A DNA stretch of 44,641 nucleotides from Acidimicrobiales bacterium (GCA_030681555.1 JAUXRW010000151.1:1-44641), one strand, 5' to 3'; numbered from the stretch's first letter, positions 25,130 through 34,058 are shown. The notes: generated from the letters alone by a model not told the origin. Program-made: numbers and translations.

Positions 25130-26782
25130 CTACGCGTGCTGGAGCTCCGCTCCCAGGTAGCGCACCTTGCAGAGCGAGCGCTGGAGCTTGCCGGAGCTGG
25201 TCTTCGGCAGGCTGCCGGGGGTGACGAGGACGATGTCCTTCGCAGGCAGGCCGATGGCCTCGCGCACCCGGGCGGCCACGGAGCGGCGGACCTCCGGGAG
25301 GTCGCTGGCCTTCGACTCGGCCACGACCACCAGTCCCTCCTTGCCCTGCGACCCGTCCACGCCGAAGGCGATGACGTTCCCGGCGCGCACGCCATCCACG
25401 TCGTCGAGGGCTCGCTCGATGTCCTCGGGGAAGACGTTCCGGCCGCCCACGATGATCATGTCCTTGATGCGACCACACATGACCATCTCGCCGTCGAGCA
25501 GGTAGGCGAGGTCGCCGGTGCGGAGCCAGCCGTCGTGGAACAGCTCGGCGTTGACCTCGGGGCGCTTGTAGTAGCCCGACGTGACCGAGGTGCCACGGAT
25601 CTCCAGCTCGCCGACCTCCCGGTCGGCCAGGACGTGCCCGTCGATCGGGTCGACCACGCGGATCTCGAGGCCATCGACCGCGCGGCCGAGGATGGCGAGG
25701 TGGCGCACCCCGGCGTAGTCGGGCTCGACGGGGGCGGCGTAGCGCTCGTCTTCGAGCACCCGGCGATCGACGGCGTCGGTGCGCAGCCCGGACATCGGCT
25801 CGGGGAACGTGCCGGCGATGGCCACCTCGGCCATGCCGAACGCGGGGAAGACCGCCCCGGGCCGCAGCCCGTGCCGGGCGCCGGCCTCGATGAACTTGGC
25901 GACGGTGGCGGGGTCGACCGGCTCGGCGCCGTTCAGCGCGATGCGGAGGCGGGAGAGGTCGAGGGCGTCGCCCCGACCCAGGGCGCGAGCGGCGAGCACG
26001 TACGAGAAGTTGGGCCCTGCGGTGGCCGTGCCGCGGTAGGTCGAGATCCACTCCATCCAGCGGCCGGGGCTGGACGTGAAGTCGGTGGGGGCGCCGAGCA
26101 CGAGCGCCGTGCCGGTGCTCATCGCCAGGGTGAACAGGCCCACGAGGCCCATGTCGTGATACAGCGGGAGCCATGAGACGAGCACGTCGTCGTCGGGGTC
26201 GAGCGACGTCGCGGCGGCGATGGCGTCGAGGTTCGCGCCGACCGTGCGGTGCGGGAGCATGACGCCCTTCGGATCGGAGGTCGAGCCGCTCGTGAACTGC
26301 AGGATGGCGAGGCGCTCGAGGTCGTCGGCCGGCCGCACGTAGTCGGGATCGCCGGCCCGGTCCGGCCCCGGCAGGAGGGCCTCCCACCCGACCATGGGCG
26401 GGTCGTCCGGGGTGGGCTCGATGAAGGCGGCAAGCTCGGGGTCGACGAGCAGCAGGGAGACGTCGGCGTTGCGCACCCGCACCCGCGTCTGGTGCACGAA
26501 CTCCTCGATCGAGGAGAGCCGCATCGGGAGCGGCAGTACGACGACGGTGGCACCGGCGAGCCAAACGGCCTGGATGGCCGTCACCAGCTCTCGGGAAGTG
26601 GGGCCGAGGAGGCCCACGTGGTCGCCGGGCATCACCCCGAGCCGCTGGAGGTTGGCGGCGTAGCCGCGAGCCTCCAGGTGGAGCTGGACGTAGGGCACGG
26701 CGACGTGGTCGCCGCCCACCACGAAGGTGAGGGAGTGGCCTCGCTCGGCCCCCCGCTCGATTCGCTCGTTGAGAGACAGCAC
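25130..26782 (-). CDS. Fatty-acyl-AMP ligase / acyl-CoA synthetase (FadD32/FAAL-like)
   Basis: A 550-residue adenylate-forming enzyme. The P-loop is [11 protein letters not shown] (163-173). The motif LPLYHDMGL (205-213) is typical of FAALs, and the [16 protein letters not shown] hinge region follows. The catalytic lysine lies in [11 protein letters not shown] (about K532). FAALs activate fatty acids to acyl-AMP and pass them to an acyl carrier protein or polyketide synthase rather than to CoA. No such partner is adjacent, so the acceptor is unknown and an acyl-CoA ligase role remains possible. GTG start with GGAG 4 nt upstream. It is divergent from leuS. Confidence 0.85.
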   Translation of the reverse strand: MLSLNERIERGAERGHSLTFVVGGDHVAVPYVQLHLEARGYAANLQRLGVMPGDHVGLLGPTSRELVTAIQAVWLAGATVVVLPLPMRLSSIEEFVHQTRVRVRNADVSLLLVDPELAAFIEPTPDDPPMVGWEALLPGPDRAGDPDYVRPADDLERLAILQFTSGSTSDPKGVMLPHRTVGANLDAIAAATSLDPDDDVLVSWLPLYHDMGLVGLFTLAMSTGTALVLGAPTDFTSSPGRWMEWISTYRGTATAGPNFSYVLAARALGRGDALDLSRLRIALNGAEPVDPATVAKFIEAGARHGLRPGAVFPAFGMAEVAIAGTFPEPMSGLRTDAVDRRVLEDERYAAPVEPDYAGVRHLAILGRAVDGLEIRVVDPIDGHVLADREVGELEIRGTSVTSGYYKRPEVNAELFHDGWLRTGDLAYLLDGEMVMCGRIKDMIIVGGRNVFPEDIERALDDVDGVRAGNVIAFGVDGSQGKEGLVVVAESKASDLPEVRRSVAARVREAIGLPAKDIVLVTPGSLPKTSSGKLQRSLCKVRYLGAELQHA

Positions 26783-26855
26783 GCGACTCCGACCACTGGT
26801 TGGGGCCCGCCGTTACAGGCCGTCTTCGCATTCGGGTGGGGATGCGTCGTCCCAC

Positions 26856-26861
26856 TACCGT
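26856..26861 (+). promoter_or_regulatory. -10 box for leuS
   Basis: TACCGT ends 8 nt before the leuS ATG at 26870. No Shine-Dalgarno sequence is present, in line with a leaderless or near-leaderless message. Confidence 0.4.
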
Positions 26862-26869
26862 TCCGGACC

Positions 26870-29740
26870 ATGCGCGATGAGGGTACGGAGCAGGAGGGGG
26901 GCCGGGACGACGTTGTCCCCCCGCACCGCTACAACGCCGCCCTCGCCGAGCAGATCGAGACGACCTGGCAGCAGCGGTGGGCGCGGGAGGGGACGTTCTT
27001 CGCCCCGAACCCCACCGGGCCCCTGTCCGACGGCTTCGATGGCGTCGCCGAACGCCCCAAGCTGTACGTCCTCGACATGTTCCCCTACCCATCCGGAACC
27101 GGGCTCCACGTGGGGCACCCGCTGGGCTACATCGGCACTGACGTGTTCGCTCGCTACAAGCGGATGACCGGCCACAACGTCGTCCACGCGATGGGCTGGG
27201 ACGCGTTCGGGCTCCCCGCCGAGCAGTACGCCGTGCAAACCGGGCAGCACCCGCGCATCACCACCGACGCCAACATCGCCACGATGCGGCGTCAGCTGGG
27301 GCGCCTCGGGCTCGGCCATGACCGCCGGCGGAGCGTGGCCACCACCGACGTGGCCTTCTACCGGTGGACCCAGTGGATCTTCCTGCAGATCTTCGGCTCC
27401 TGGTACGACGACGAGGCCGACCGGGCCCGGCCGATCGCCCAGCTCGAGCGCGAGCTGGCCGACGGCACCCGCTCCCCCGCGCCCGGCACGAACCCGTCCG
27501 GACGCGCCTGGGCGGAGCTGTCCGACGTCGAGCGCCGCCAGGTCGTCGACGCCCACCGTCTCGCCTACCTCCACGAGGCGCCCGTCAACTGGTGCCCCGG
27601 CCTCGGCACGGTCCTGGCCAACGAAGAGGTCACCGCCGATGGGCGGTCCGAGCGCGGCAACTTCCCCGTCTTCCGCCGCCCCCTGAAGCAGTGGATGATG
27701 CGGATCACGGCCTACGCCGACCGCCTGATCGACGACCTCGACCGGCTCGACTGGCCCGAGTCGACCAAGCTCATGCAGCGGAACTGGATCGGGCGGAGCG
27801 AGGGCGCAGAGGTGCGCTTCGCCACCCGCGGTGGCGACATCACGGTGTTCACGACCCGCCCGGACACCCTGTTCGGCGCCACCTACATGGTCTTGGCCCC
27901 GGAGCACCCGCTCGTCGACGAGCTGGCCACCGAGCAGTGGCCCGAGGGCACCGATCCCCGTTGGACCGGCGGTGCCGCCACGCCACGGGCGGCCATCGAG
28001 GCGTACCGCGCCGCGGCGTCCCGCAAGAGCGAGCTCGACCGACAAGCCGAGGACCGCGAGAAGACGGGCGTGTTCGTCGGGGCGATGGCCACGAACCCGG
28101 TGAACGGCGAACCGATCCCCGCCTTCGTCGCCGACTACGTCCTCATGGGGTACGGCACCGGGGCGATCATGGCCGTGCCCGGACAGGACCAGCGGGACTG
28201 GGACTTCGCCACCGTCTTCGGCCTCCCTGTCATCCGCACGGTGCAGCCGCCCGAGGGGTGGGAGGGCGAGGCCTACGCCGGCGAGGGCCCGGCGATCGCG
28301 TCCTCGTTCCTCGACGGCCTGGCCATCGCGGAGGCGAAGGCCCGCATCATCGACTGGCTCGAGGAGCAGGGCCGCGGGTCCCGCACCGTCACCTACAAGC
28401 TGCGGGACTGGCTGTTCTCCCGCCAGCGGTACTGGGGCGAGCCCTTCCCGATCGTCTACGACGAGCACGACCTGCCGCGGGCCGTGCCGGAGGAGGAGCT
28501 GCCGGTCCTGCTGCCGGAGATCGACGACTACTCCCCGCGCCAGCTCGACATCGACGACAACACCTCGGCGCCGGAGCCCCCGCTCGGCCGCGCCACCGAC
28601 TGGACCGAGGTAACGCTCGACCTCGGTGACGGGCCGAAGGACTACCGCCGCGAGGTCAACACGATGCCGCAGTGGGCCGGCTCGTGCTGGTACGAGCTGC
28701 GCTACCTCGACCCCACCAACGAACAGGCCTTCGTGGATCCGGCGGTCGAGCGCTACTGGATGGGTCCCCAGCACGAGGACGACACCGGCGGCGTCGACCT
28801 GTACGTCGGCGGGGTCGAGCACGCCGTCCTGCACCTGCTCTACGCACGGTTCTGGCACAAGGTCCTCTTCGACCTCGGTCACCTGAGCTCCAGCGAGCCG
28901 TTTCGACGCCTGTTCAACCAGGGCTACATCCAGGCCGCCGCGTTCACTGACGAGCGCGGGTTCTACGTCGAGGCCAGCGAAGTGGAGGAGCGCGGCGGCG
29001 GGTTCTTCCATGGAGACACGCGAGTGCGCCGGGAGTACGGGAAGATGGGCAAGTCGCTGAAGAACTCGGTGACCCCCGACGAGATGTACGCGGGCTACGG
29101 CGCCGACACGCTCCGGCTCTACGAGATGTCGACGGGGCCCCTGGACCAGAGCCGGCCGTGGGAGACCAAGGCCGTCGTCGGTGTCTTCCGGCTGCTCCAG
29201 CGCATCTGGCGGAACGTGCTCGACGAGTCGTCAGGCGACGTACGGGTGGACGACGGGCCGCCCGACGACGACACCCGCCGCATCCTGCACAAGACCATCG
29301 CCGCCGTCCGGGACGACATGGACGCACTCCGCTGCAACACCGCCATCGCTCGCATTACGGAGCTGAACAACCACCTCACCTCGCGCTACGCCGGCGAAGG
29401 GGTCCCCCGGGAAGTGGCCGAAGCGCTGGTGCTGCTGCTGGCCCCCTTCGCGCCGCACGTCGCCGAGGAGCTCTGGAGCCGGCTCGGCCACGCCACGTCG
29501 CTCGCCTGGCACACGTTCCCGGAGGCCGATCCGGCCCTCCTGGTCGAGGACACGGTCGAGCTACCCGTGCAGGTGAACGGCAAGGTAAAGGCCCGGATCA
29601 AGGTGGCGGTCGACCTGCCCGCGGCCGATCTCGAAGCCGCCGCACGGGCCGAGACGCGGGTCCAGGAGCTCCTGGCCGGGGCGATCCTGCGCAAGGCCGT
29701 CGTCGTGCCGGGGAAGCTCGTCAACTTCGTCCTCGGCTGA
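26870..29740 (+). CDS. leuS: Leucine--tRNA ligase
   Basis: A 956-residue class I synthetase. The HIGH motif is HVGH (80-83) after [15 protein letters not shown]. The CP1 editing domain holds [22 protein letters not shown] and [19 protein letters not shown]. The KMSKS motif reads KMGKS (725-729). The C-terminal [14 protein letters not shown] block is typical of LeuRS. In the editing site the usual AHDxRD reads GQDQRD (G438, Q439) while the aspartate is kept. The protein carries an insertion (roughly 145-180) between the HIGH region and CP1. Start set by TACCGT 8 nt upstream. Confidence 0.97.
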   Translation: MRDEGTEQEGGRDDVVPPHRYNAALAEQIETTWQQRWAREGTFFAPNPTGPLSDGFDGVAERPKLYVLDMFPYPSGTGLHVGHPLGYIGTDVFARYKRMTGHNVVHAMGWDAFGLPAEQYAVQTGQHPRITTDANIATMRRQLGRLGLGHDRRRSVATTDVAFYRWTQWIFLQIFGSWYDDEADRARPIAQLERELADGTRSPAPGTNPSGRAWAELSDVERRQVVDAHRLAYLHEAPVNWCPGLGTVLANEEVTADGRSERGNFPVFRRPLKQWMMRITAYADRLIDDLDRLDWPESTKLMQRNWIGRSEGAEVRFATRGGDITVFTTRPDTLFGATYMVLAPEHPLVDELATEQWPEGTDPRWTGGAATPRAAIEAYRAAASRKSELDRQAEDREKTGVFVGAMATNPVNGEPIPAFVADYVLMGYGTGAIMAVPGQDQRDWDFATVFGLPVIRTVQPPEGWEGEAYAGEGPAIASSFLDGLAIAEAKARIIDWLEEQGRGSRTVTYKLRDWLFSRQRYWGEPFPIVYDEHDLPRAVPEEELPVLLPEIDDYSPRQLDIDDNTSAPEPPLGRATDWTEVTLDLGDGPKDYRREVNTMPQWAGSCWYELRYLDPTNEQAFVDPAVERYWMGPQHEDDTGGVDLYVGGVEHAVLHLLYARFWHKVLFDLGHLSSSEPFRRLFNQGYIQAAAFTDERGFYVEASEVEERGGGFFHGDTRVRREYGKMGKSLKNSVTPDEMYAGYGADTLRLYEMSTGPLDQSRPWETKAVVGVFRLLQRIWRNVLDESSGDVRVDDGPPDDDTRRILHKTIAAVRDDMDALRCNTAIARITELNNHLTSRYAGEGVPREVAEALVLLLAPFAPHVAEELWSRLGHATSLAWHTFPEADPALLVEDTVELPVQVNGKVKARIKVAVDLPAADLEAAARAETRVQELLAGAILRKAVVVPGKLVNFVLG

Positions 29741-29786
29741 CTGGCGCCGCCTTGGTGGCCGTTGGCGGGTGCCGCCGCCGGTGCTC

Positions 29787-29792
29787 TACGTT
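29787..29792 (+). promoter_or_regulatory. -10 box for tRNA-Ala
   Basis: TACGTT lies 12 nt before the tRNA 5' end, giving a 5' leader of about 5 nt for RNase P. A TTGGCG at 29762-29767 is a possible but widely spaced -35. Confidence 0.4.
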
Positions 29793-29804
29793 GGTTGCTC
29801 CCAC

Positions 29805-29877
29805 GGGGCTATAGCTCAGTTGGTAGAGCGCTTCCATGGCATGGAAGAGGTCAGGAGTTCGATTCTCCTTAGCTCCA
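29805..29877 (+). tRNA. tRNA-Ala (anticodon GGC)
   Basis: A 73-nt cloverleaf. The acceptor strands are GGGGCTA and TAGCTCC with discriminator A, and they include the G3-U70 wobble pair that marks alanine tRNAs. The D arm is GCTC/GAGC. The anticodon stem CTTCC/GGAAG encloses loop ATGGCAT, so the anticodon is GGC. The T arm is AGGAG-TTCGATT-CTCCT. CCA is not encoded. It follows leuS by 64 bp with its own promoter. Confidence 0.97.
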
Positions 29878-30096
29878 CTCGTGGAACGCCAGGTCCGGCG
29901 TCGTGGGCCCTGGGAATGATGGATTCCGTGGTCATGCTGTCCTCCGAACCGGCCTCCACCGAAGGAGGGACGACCAGGATTGCCGTGTCGAGCTGGTCGT
30001 CGTCCATGTCGGCCGGGAGAAGGCGGATGTAGCAGGGCGTCGAGGTCGCGTGCTCATAGCGCCCACGGGCGAATTCCCCCACGGAGGCGTTAGCTC

Positions 30097-30102
30097 TACG
30101 CT
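30097..30102 (+). promoter_or_regulatory. -10 box for the WYPP mini-protein gene
   Basis: TACGCT ends 6 nt before the GTG at 30109 (leaderless geometry). This supports the small ORF as a real gene. Confidence 0.4.
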
Positions 30103-30108
30103 CCGAGC

Positions 30109-30312
30109 GTGAGCGATACAAGTCAAGGCCCGGGGTGGCGGAAGGCCAGCGACGACAAGTGGTACCCGCCGGACCATGAGGAGCCCGAGGAATCGCAGCA
30201 GCACTCCACGGCAGCGGCTAACGCAAGCCGCTCCGAAAGGGACGTCAACGAGAAGGCTGAGGCGGCTCGCGTCAAGGGAACGCGGCCCTGGTACAAGCGC
30301 TTTCGGAGATGA
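30109..30312 (+). CDS. Small hydrophilic protein with GPGW..KWYPP motif
   Basis: A 67-residue protein. The N terminus SQGPGWRKASDDKWYPPDHEE resembles the short DUF2510-like W-x-D-x-W-x-PP element that begins many actinobacterial membrane or secreted proteins. The rest is polar and Ala/Glu/Lys-rich and ends in a basic tail (KGTRPWYKRFRR). It has no membrane segment, so the motif is present without the usual partner domain. Real-gene evidence is the motif and the -10 box 6 nt before the GTG. Function unknown. It could be a stand-alone adaptor or the remnant of a longer protein. Confidence 0.6.
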   Translation: MSDTSQGPGWRKASDDKWYPPDHEEPEESQQHSTAAANASRSERDVNEKAEAARVKGTRPWYKRFRR

Positions 30313-30623
30313 CCCCCGCGGGCACGCCCGCCGGAAGCTCGAGGCCGGTCGGTCGCCATCGCGGAGGTGAGCGCGTGGCCAGTCCCCTTCGACGTTCAGT
30401 GCTTCGTTGAGTTCATGTGTCAACTCCCCGTGATGGTTGCCACACGTCTGCCGATGCCCCCTCCACGGTCACCCAGGGCACTGGGGCAGCCCCCCTCCCC
30501 ATCCCTCGGCAGCGACCATGCGGGGGTGGCGTCTCGCATTGTGGAGGGGTTCGGTGTGTGCCGGCTCCACGCGTGCACGCCAAGGAGTGCCTACGCACAC
30601 GCCGGGCCGGCAGATCGTCGTGG
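30313..30623. other. Gene-poor stretch without a recognised feature
   Basis: About 310 bp. The short overlapping frames on both strands have no homology I recognise, no ribosome-binding site and no coding bias. I see no repeat array, RNA gene or transposon end. Base composition looks less regular than in the neighbouring genes. Confidence 0.4.
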
Positions 30624-30764
30624 TCATCGGATCTGCTTCACGCCGGTGAAACCGTGCTCGGTTACTCGCCGGTATTGCGCCTCGTAGGTGGGGAGGCTGG
30701 CGATGTACTCGGCGAGCTCTGCGGTGGTTCTCCACCAGTGGAGCGTTGGGTAAGCGAGTCCCAT
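30624..30764 (-). CDS. Possible 46-residue hypothetical protein
   Basis: An open frame from ATG (30764) to TGA. It has protein-like composition (LAYPTLHWWRTTAELAEYI, then SLPTYEAQYRRV and EHGFTGVKQIR) and moderately G/C-biased third positions. The frame continues upstream as antisense of the PAP2 gene, where it is not coding-like, so this ATG or a fragment boundary is implied. It has no ribosome-binding site and no recognised family. Its ATG overlaps the PAP2 ATG head to head. It may be the surviving tail of a larger lost gene. Confidence 0.3.
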   Translation of the reverse strand: MGLAYPTLHWWRTTAELAEYIASLPTYEAQYRRVTEHGFTGVKQIR

Positions 30765-31329
30765 GTCGGGAGCTGCTGATCGACGGTTCGTGCCGTCGCT
30801 GATCGCCGGTCGGGTGCTCGAGACGGTGCTGCTGCACGGGCTCCGGCCCGGCCGGCGGTCCACCCGACGCACGGCCAGGGTCGTGTCGGAGGTGACCAGA
30901 GGCGGGCGCCTGTGGTTCGGCATCACTGCCGCGGGTGCCGCCGCACCCCACACCCGCGCGGCAGGCCGGGACGGCGTCGCCGCCTGGACCCTCGCATCGG
31001 GAGCCGCATTCGGCATCAAGTCGCTCGTGCAGCGTCGCCGGCCCGTCTTGGTGCGGACGATCGGGGCGTCGACGTCGTCCTCGTCCATGCCGTCCTCGCA
31101 CACAGCCGGAGCGTTCGCGTACGCCACAGCCGCGACCTTGCGGGCGCCGGCGATGGGCGTCGTCCTGGTCCCCCTCGCAGTGGCGACCGGATGGTCCCGG
31201 GCCGCCACCGCCCGGCACTTCCCCACCGACGTCGCCGCCGGCGCCGTGCTCGGCGTGGTCGTCGGCGCGTGCGCGCACCGAGCCGCCGACGCGTGGGCGG
31301 CAAGAGAGGCTCCCGCCGGGACCGACTGA
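30763..31329 (+). CDS. PAP2-superfamily membrane phosphatase
   Basis: A 188-residue protein with the three PAP2 phosphatase motifs. These are KSLVQRRRP (86-94), MPSSHT (109-114, for PSGH), and SRAATARHFPTDV (145-157), which supplies the catalytic histidine H152. Hydrophobic segments surround these motifs. Family members dephosphorylate lipid phosphates such as undecaprenyl pyrophosphate, phosphatidate or phosphatidylglycerophosphate; the substrate here is unknown. The ATG at 30763 lacks a ribosome-binding site and a downstream GTG is possible. Confidence 0.85.
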   Translation: MSGAADRRFVPSLIAGRVLETVLLHGLRPGRRSTRRTARVVSEVTRGGRLWFGITAAGAAAPHTRAAGRDGVAAWTLASGAAFGIKSLVQRRRPVLVRTIGASTSSSSMPSSHTAGAFAYATAATLRAPAMGVVLVPLAVATGWSRAATARHFPTDVAAGAVLGVVVGACAHRAADAWAAREAPAGTD

Positions 31330-31359
31330 CCTTCCGGACCGGCGCACAGCGGCGCGCCC

Positions 31360-31365
31360 TACCCT
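31360..31365 (+). promoter_or_regulatory. -10 box for the antiporter gene
   Basis: TACCCT ends 6 nt before the GTG at 31372 (leaderless geometry). Confidence 0.45.
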
Positions 31366-31371
31366 TCCGGG

Positions 31372-32832
31372 GTGGAGCTCCACCTCGCGGTCGACGACAT
31401 CGTGCTGCTGGCGGCAGCCGTCATCGTCGTCGGGGTGCTCATGGCCGGGCTCGCCGGCCGTGTGCGCGTGCCCAGCCTGCTCGTGTTCCTCGTGCTGGGG
31501 ATGGTCGTCGCCGATGACGGGCTGGCGCTCGTCGAGTTCGACGATGCCGAGCTGGCCCAGTCGGTGTCGGTCGTGGCGCTGGTGCTCATCTTGTTCGAGG
31601 GCGGGCTCAGCGCGACGTGGAAGGAGCTGAGGACCGTGGCCGTGCCCGCCGCCCTCCTGGCGTCCGTCGGCGTGGCCATCACCGCCGGGGTGGTGGGCGC
31701 CATGGCGCTGATCGTGCTCGACGTGCCGACGACGACGGCGCTCCTGATCGGGGCCGTGGTCGCCTCGACGGACGCGGCGGCGGTGATGAGCGTGCTCCGC
31801 GGATCTGCCGTCCCGAACCGGGCCCGAGCTCTGCTGGAAGCGGAGTCGGGACTCAACGACCCCGTCGCGGTGCTCCTCACCGTGGGCCTCCTAGAGACGT
31901 GGGCCGGCGACGCCTCCGGCCTCGGCTGGGTGGGGTTCGCCGTGCAGCAGCTCGCGGGCGGCGTGGTCGCCGGCCTGGCCGTCGGCATCGGCGGTGCCTG
32001 GCTGGCCCAGCGGGCCAGGCTCGCCGGCGGCGGCCTGTTCGCCGTGCTCGCCTCGGGGCTGGCGGGACTGGCCTACGGGGCCGCCACGCAGGTGGGCGGC
32101 TCGGGCCTCCTCGCCGTCTACCTCGCCGGCCTGCTGCTGGGGCACCGCATGCCCCGCCACCGCCACGCCCTGCGCACCGTCCACGAGGGCTTCGCCTTCG
32201 CTGCGCAGATGGCGCTCTTCCTCCTACTCGGGCTCCTCGTGTTCCCGTCGGATCTCGTAGAGGTGGCCCCGGAGGGGGTCCTGCTGGCGGCGGTGCTGGT
32301 GTTCGTCGCCCGCCCGGTGGCCGAGGCCGTGTCGCTCCCCTGGTTCGGGATCCCGCGCAACGAGCTGGCCTTCGTGGCCTGGGCCGGCCTGCGCGGTGGC
32401 GTGCCGATCGTGCTGGCGACCTTCCCGCTCACGGTGGCGTACCCCGACGCGACGCTCGTGTTCGACCTGGTCTTCTTCGTGGTGCTCCTCTCCGTGGCGC
32501 TGCAGGGAGCGACGATCGCTCTCGTCGCCCGACGGTTGGGGCTGGCTGCCGATCGCACTCCGGCCACCGCGACGGTGATGGGGCTCGACCACGTCGCGGC
32601 CGACGTCGTCGAGCTCGTCCTCGAGCCCACCGCGGGTGTCGTCGGCCACCCGCTGGAGGCCGTCCCGATGCCGGCCGGGATCCGGGTGTCGGTGCTGGTG
32701 CGCGACGACCGGACCATCGTCCCCGACGGGGCCACCACCCTGCAGTCCGGCGACACGCTGATCGTCGTCGCCCACAGCTCCGTCGGTGCGGAGCACGCCC
32801 TCGAGCAGTGGGTCCTGGGACCTCCTGCCTGA
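31372..32832 (+). CDS. CPA1-type cation/proton antiporter with TrkA-C (RCK_C) domain
   Basis: A 486-residue membrane protein with about 12-13 helices (residues 1-390) of the NhaP/CvrA type. The ion-binding pair is Asn-Asp (N162-D163 in ESGLNDPVAV), which points to electroneutral CPA1 exchange. The C-terminal domain (about 405-486, DVVELVLEPTAGVVGHPLEAVPMP then TLIVVAHSS) is a TrkA-C regulatory domain. Such proteins export K+ or Na+ in exchange for protons and help pH and osmotic control. The GTG start is supported by TACCCT 6 nt upstream. It is followed by a small acidic gene. Confidence 0.9.
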   Translation: MELHLAVDDIVLLAAAVIVVGVLMAGLAGRVRVPSLLVFLVLGMVVADDGLALVEFDDAELAQSVSVVALVLILFEGGLSATWKELRTVAVPAALLASVGVAITAGVVGAMALIVLDVPTTTALLIGAVVASTDAAAVMSVLRGSAVPNRARALLEAESGLNDPVAVLLTVGLLETWAGDASGLGWVGFAVQQLAGGVVAGLAVGIGGAWLAQRARLAGGGLFAVLASGLAGLAYGAATQVGGSGLLAVYLAGLLLGHRMPRHRHALRTVHEGFAFAAQMALFLLLGLLVFPSDLVEVAPEGVLLAAVLVFVARPVAEAVSLPWFGIPRNELAFVAWAGLRGGVPIVLATFPLTVAYPDATLVFDLVFFVVLLSVALQGATIALVARRLGLAADRTPATATVMGLDHVAADVVELVLEPTAGVVGHPLEAVPMPAGIRVSVLVRDDRTIVPDGATTLQSGDTLIVVAHSSVGAEHALEQWVLGPPA

Positions 32833-32860
32833 GGACGGGCCGATCGGGTAGAGACGGGAC

Positions 32861-33025
32861 ATGACCGAACCCCAGCAGAGGAACCCGTCCGAGGCCGACG
32901 GCGAGGGCATCGACCCCGAGGCGCAGCCGGGCGACGCCGCCGAGGAACCGGGCATCGTCGATCAGCAGGCCGTGGCGGTCCAGGCCGTCCACGAGGCCGA
33001 GGCCGACGAGGACGGCTCCGCCTGA
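32861..33025 (+). CDS. Small acidic hypothetical protein
   Basis: A 54-residue protein, extremely rich in Glu, Asp, Ala and Gln and probably disordered. It begins MTEPQQRNPSEADGEGID and ends EADEDGSA. Third codon positions are almost all G or C, as in its neighbours, which argues that it is translated. TAGAGA precedes the ATG by exactly 6 nt, matching the leaderless pattern except for the final A. I recognise no family. It lies 28 bp after the antiporter. Confidence 0.55.
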   Translation: MTEPQQRNPSEADGEGIDPEAQPGDAAEEPGIVDQQAVAVQAVHEAEADEDGSA

Positions 33026-33040
33026 TCCGGTCAGGCCGGA
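33026..33040. terminator. Short inverted repeat between convergent genes
   Basis: TCCGG (33026-33030) and CCGGA (33036-33040) flank a 5-nt loop, between the stops of the acidic protein gene and rsfS. The stem is short and lacks a U-tract, so it is a weak terminator candidate. Confidence 0.25.
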
Positions 33041-33048
33041 GCGCTCAG

Positions 33049-33426
33049 CTACGCAGCGTCGTCCGCCCACTCGAGGCGGGGCACGTCTGCCCACAGCCGC
33101 TCGAGGTCGTAGAACTCGCGCACGTCCTGCTGGAAAACGTGCACGACGATGTCGCCGTAGTCCATGAGGACCCATTGGCGCGTGTCGAGGCCCTCGATCC
33201 GCTTCGGCTTCGGCCCGCCGGACGCGTGCACCTGCTGCTCGACCTCGTCGCAGATGGCCTTCACCTGCCGCTCGTTGCCGGCGCTGGCGATCACGAACCA
33301 GCCGCAAAGGGCCAGGACCTCGGCCACCTCCAGCACGACGACGTCACGAGCCTGCTTGGCGTCGGCCGCCCGGGCGGCGGTGATCGCCCACTGGCGGGTC
33401 TCGTCGGGTGCGGTTCGGTCCGTCAG
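33049..33426 (-). CDS. rsfS: Ribosomal silencing factor RsfS, apparent CTG start
   Basis: A 125-residue Iojap-family protein that binds L14 and blocks subunit joining in starvation. Signatures are the DVVVLEVAEVLALCGWFVIASAGNERQVKAI and EGLDTRQWVLMDYGDIVVHVF blocks. No ATG, GTG or TTG suits the family start. Instead CTG at 33426-33424 overlaps the nadD stop as CTGA, the same four-base coupling used elsewhere here with ATG or GTG. AGGAG (33432-33436) sits 5 nt upstream of it. The nadD-rsfS order is a standard bacterial pair. Confidence 0.9.
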   Translation of the reverse strand: MTDRTAPDETRQWAITAARAADAKQARDVVVLEVAEVLALCGWFVIASAGNERQVKAICDEVEQQVHASGGPKPKRIEGLDTRQWVLMDYGDIVVHVFQQDVREFYDLERLWADVPRLEWADDAA

Positions 33427-34046
33427 GGCTGCTCCTCGGATCTCGTCGCCTGACGGTACAGCCCGCGCCGGGCGATGCACTCCACGACCTCGCGCGGCAC
33501 CAGGTAGTCGAGGGGACGTCCTTCGGCGACCCGGGCCCGGAGATCGGTGCTGGAGACCTCGAGGCTGGGCACCTCCACCCGTTCCCAGCGCCAGCCCGGC
33601 AGCGGTGGCGTCTCGGGCGAGCCCGGTCGCTCGACGACCACCACGCTGGCCCGATCCCGCACCTCGTCCGCCCGCTCCCAGGTGAGCAGCCCGGCCGCGG
33701 CGTCGCTGCCGAGCACCACGAACAGGGCCCGGGACGGATCCTCGGCAAGCAGCGTGCCCAGGGTGTCGGCCGTGTACGAGAGGCCTCCGGCATCGAGCTC
33801 GAGCCGACTGGCCTCGATCCCCTCCACCTCGCCGACGGCCGCCTCGACCATGGCCAGCCGGTCGTCGGCGGGGCTGATCTCCCGCGACCCGACCTTCTGC
33901 CACGGCACGTTGTTGACGACGAGCAGCACCCGGTCGAGCCGTAGCTCGTGCCGCACGTTCACCGCCGTGGCCAGGTGCCCGACGTGCGGCGGGTCGAACG
34001 TGCCGCCGAAGAGGCCGACGCGCTCGCCCGGAGCAGGGGTTCCCAT
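33423..34046 (-). CDS. nadD: Nicotinate-nucleotide adenylyltransferase
   Basis: A 207-residue nucleotidyltransferase that makes deamido-NAD from nicotinate mononucleotide and ATP. The N-terminal GLFGGTFDPPHVGH (11-24) carries the HxGH ATP-binding site. The late EVSSTDLRARV holds the ISSTxxR motif, and the DYLVPREVVECIARRGLY ending is typical. The ATG at 34046 is chosen over a longer ORF because TACGGT lies 6 nt upstream and the family begins here. Its stop overlaps the rsfS start. Confidence 0.95.
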   Translation of the reverse strand: MGTPAPGERVGLFGGTFDPPHVGHLATAVNVRHELRLDRVLLVVNNVPWQKVGSREISPADDRLAMVEAAVGEVEGIEASRLELDAGGLSYTADTLGTLLAEDPSRALFVVLGSDAAAGLLTWERADEVRDRASVVVVERPGSPETPPLPGWRWERVEVPSLEVSSTDLRARVAEGRPLDYLVPREVVECIARRGLYRQATRSEEQP

Positions 34047-34052
34047 GCGTCC

Positions 34053-34058
34053 ACCGTA
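34053..34058 (-). promoter_or_regulatory. -10 box for nadD-rsfS
   Basis: TACGGT on the minus strand ends 6 nt before the ATG at 34046 (leaderless geometry). Confidence 0.45.

Noticed and set aside
29816-30121. 101-codon open frame on the minus strand near tRNA-Ala
   Set aside because: Its last third is the complement of the tRNA gene and it has no ribosome-binding site. It is kept only as a possible remnant in the findings.
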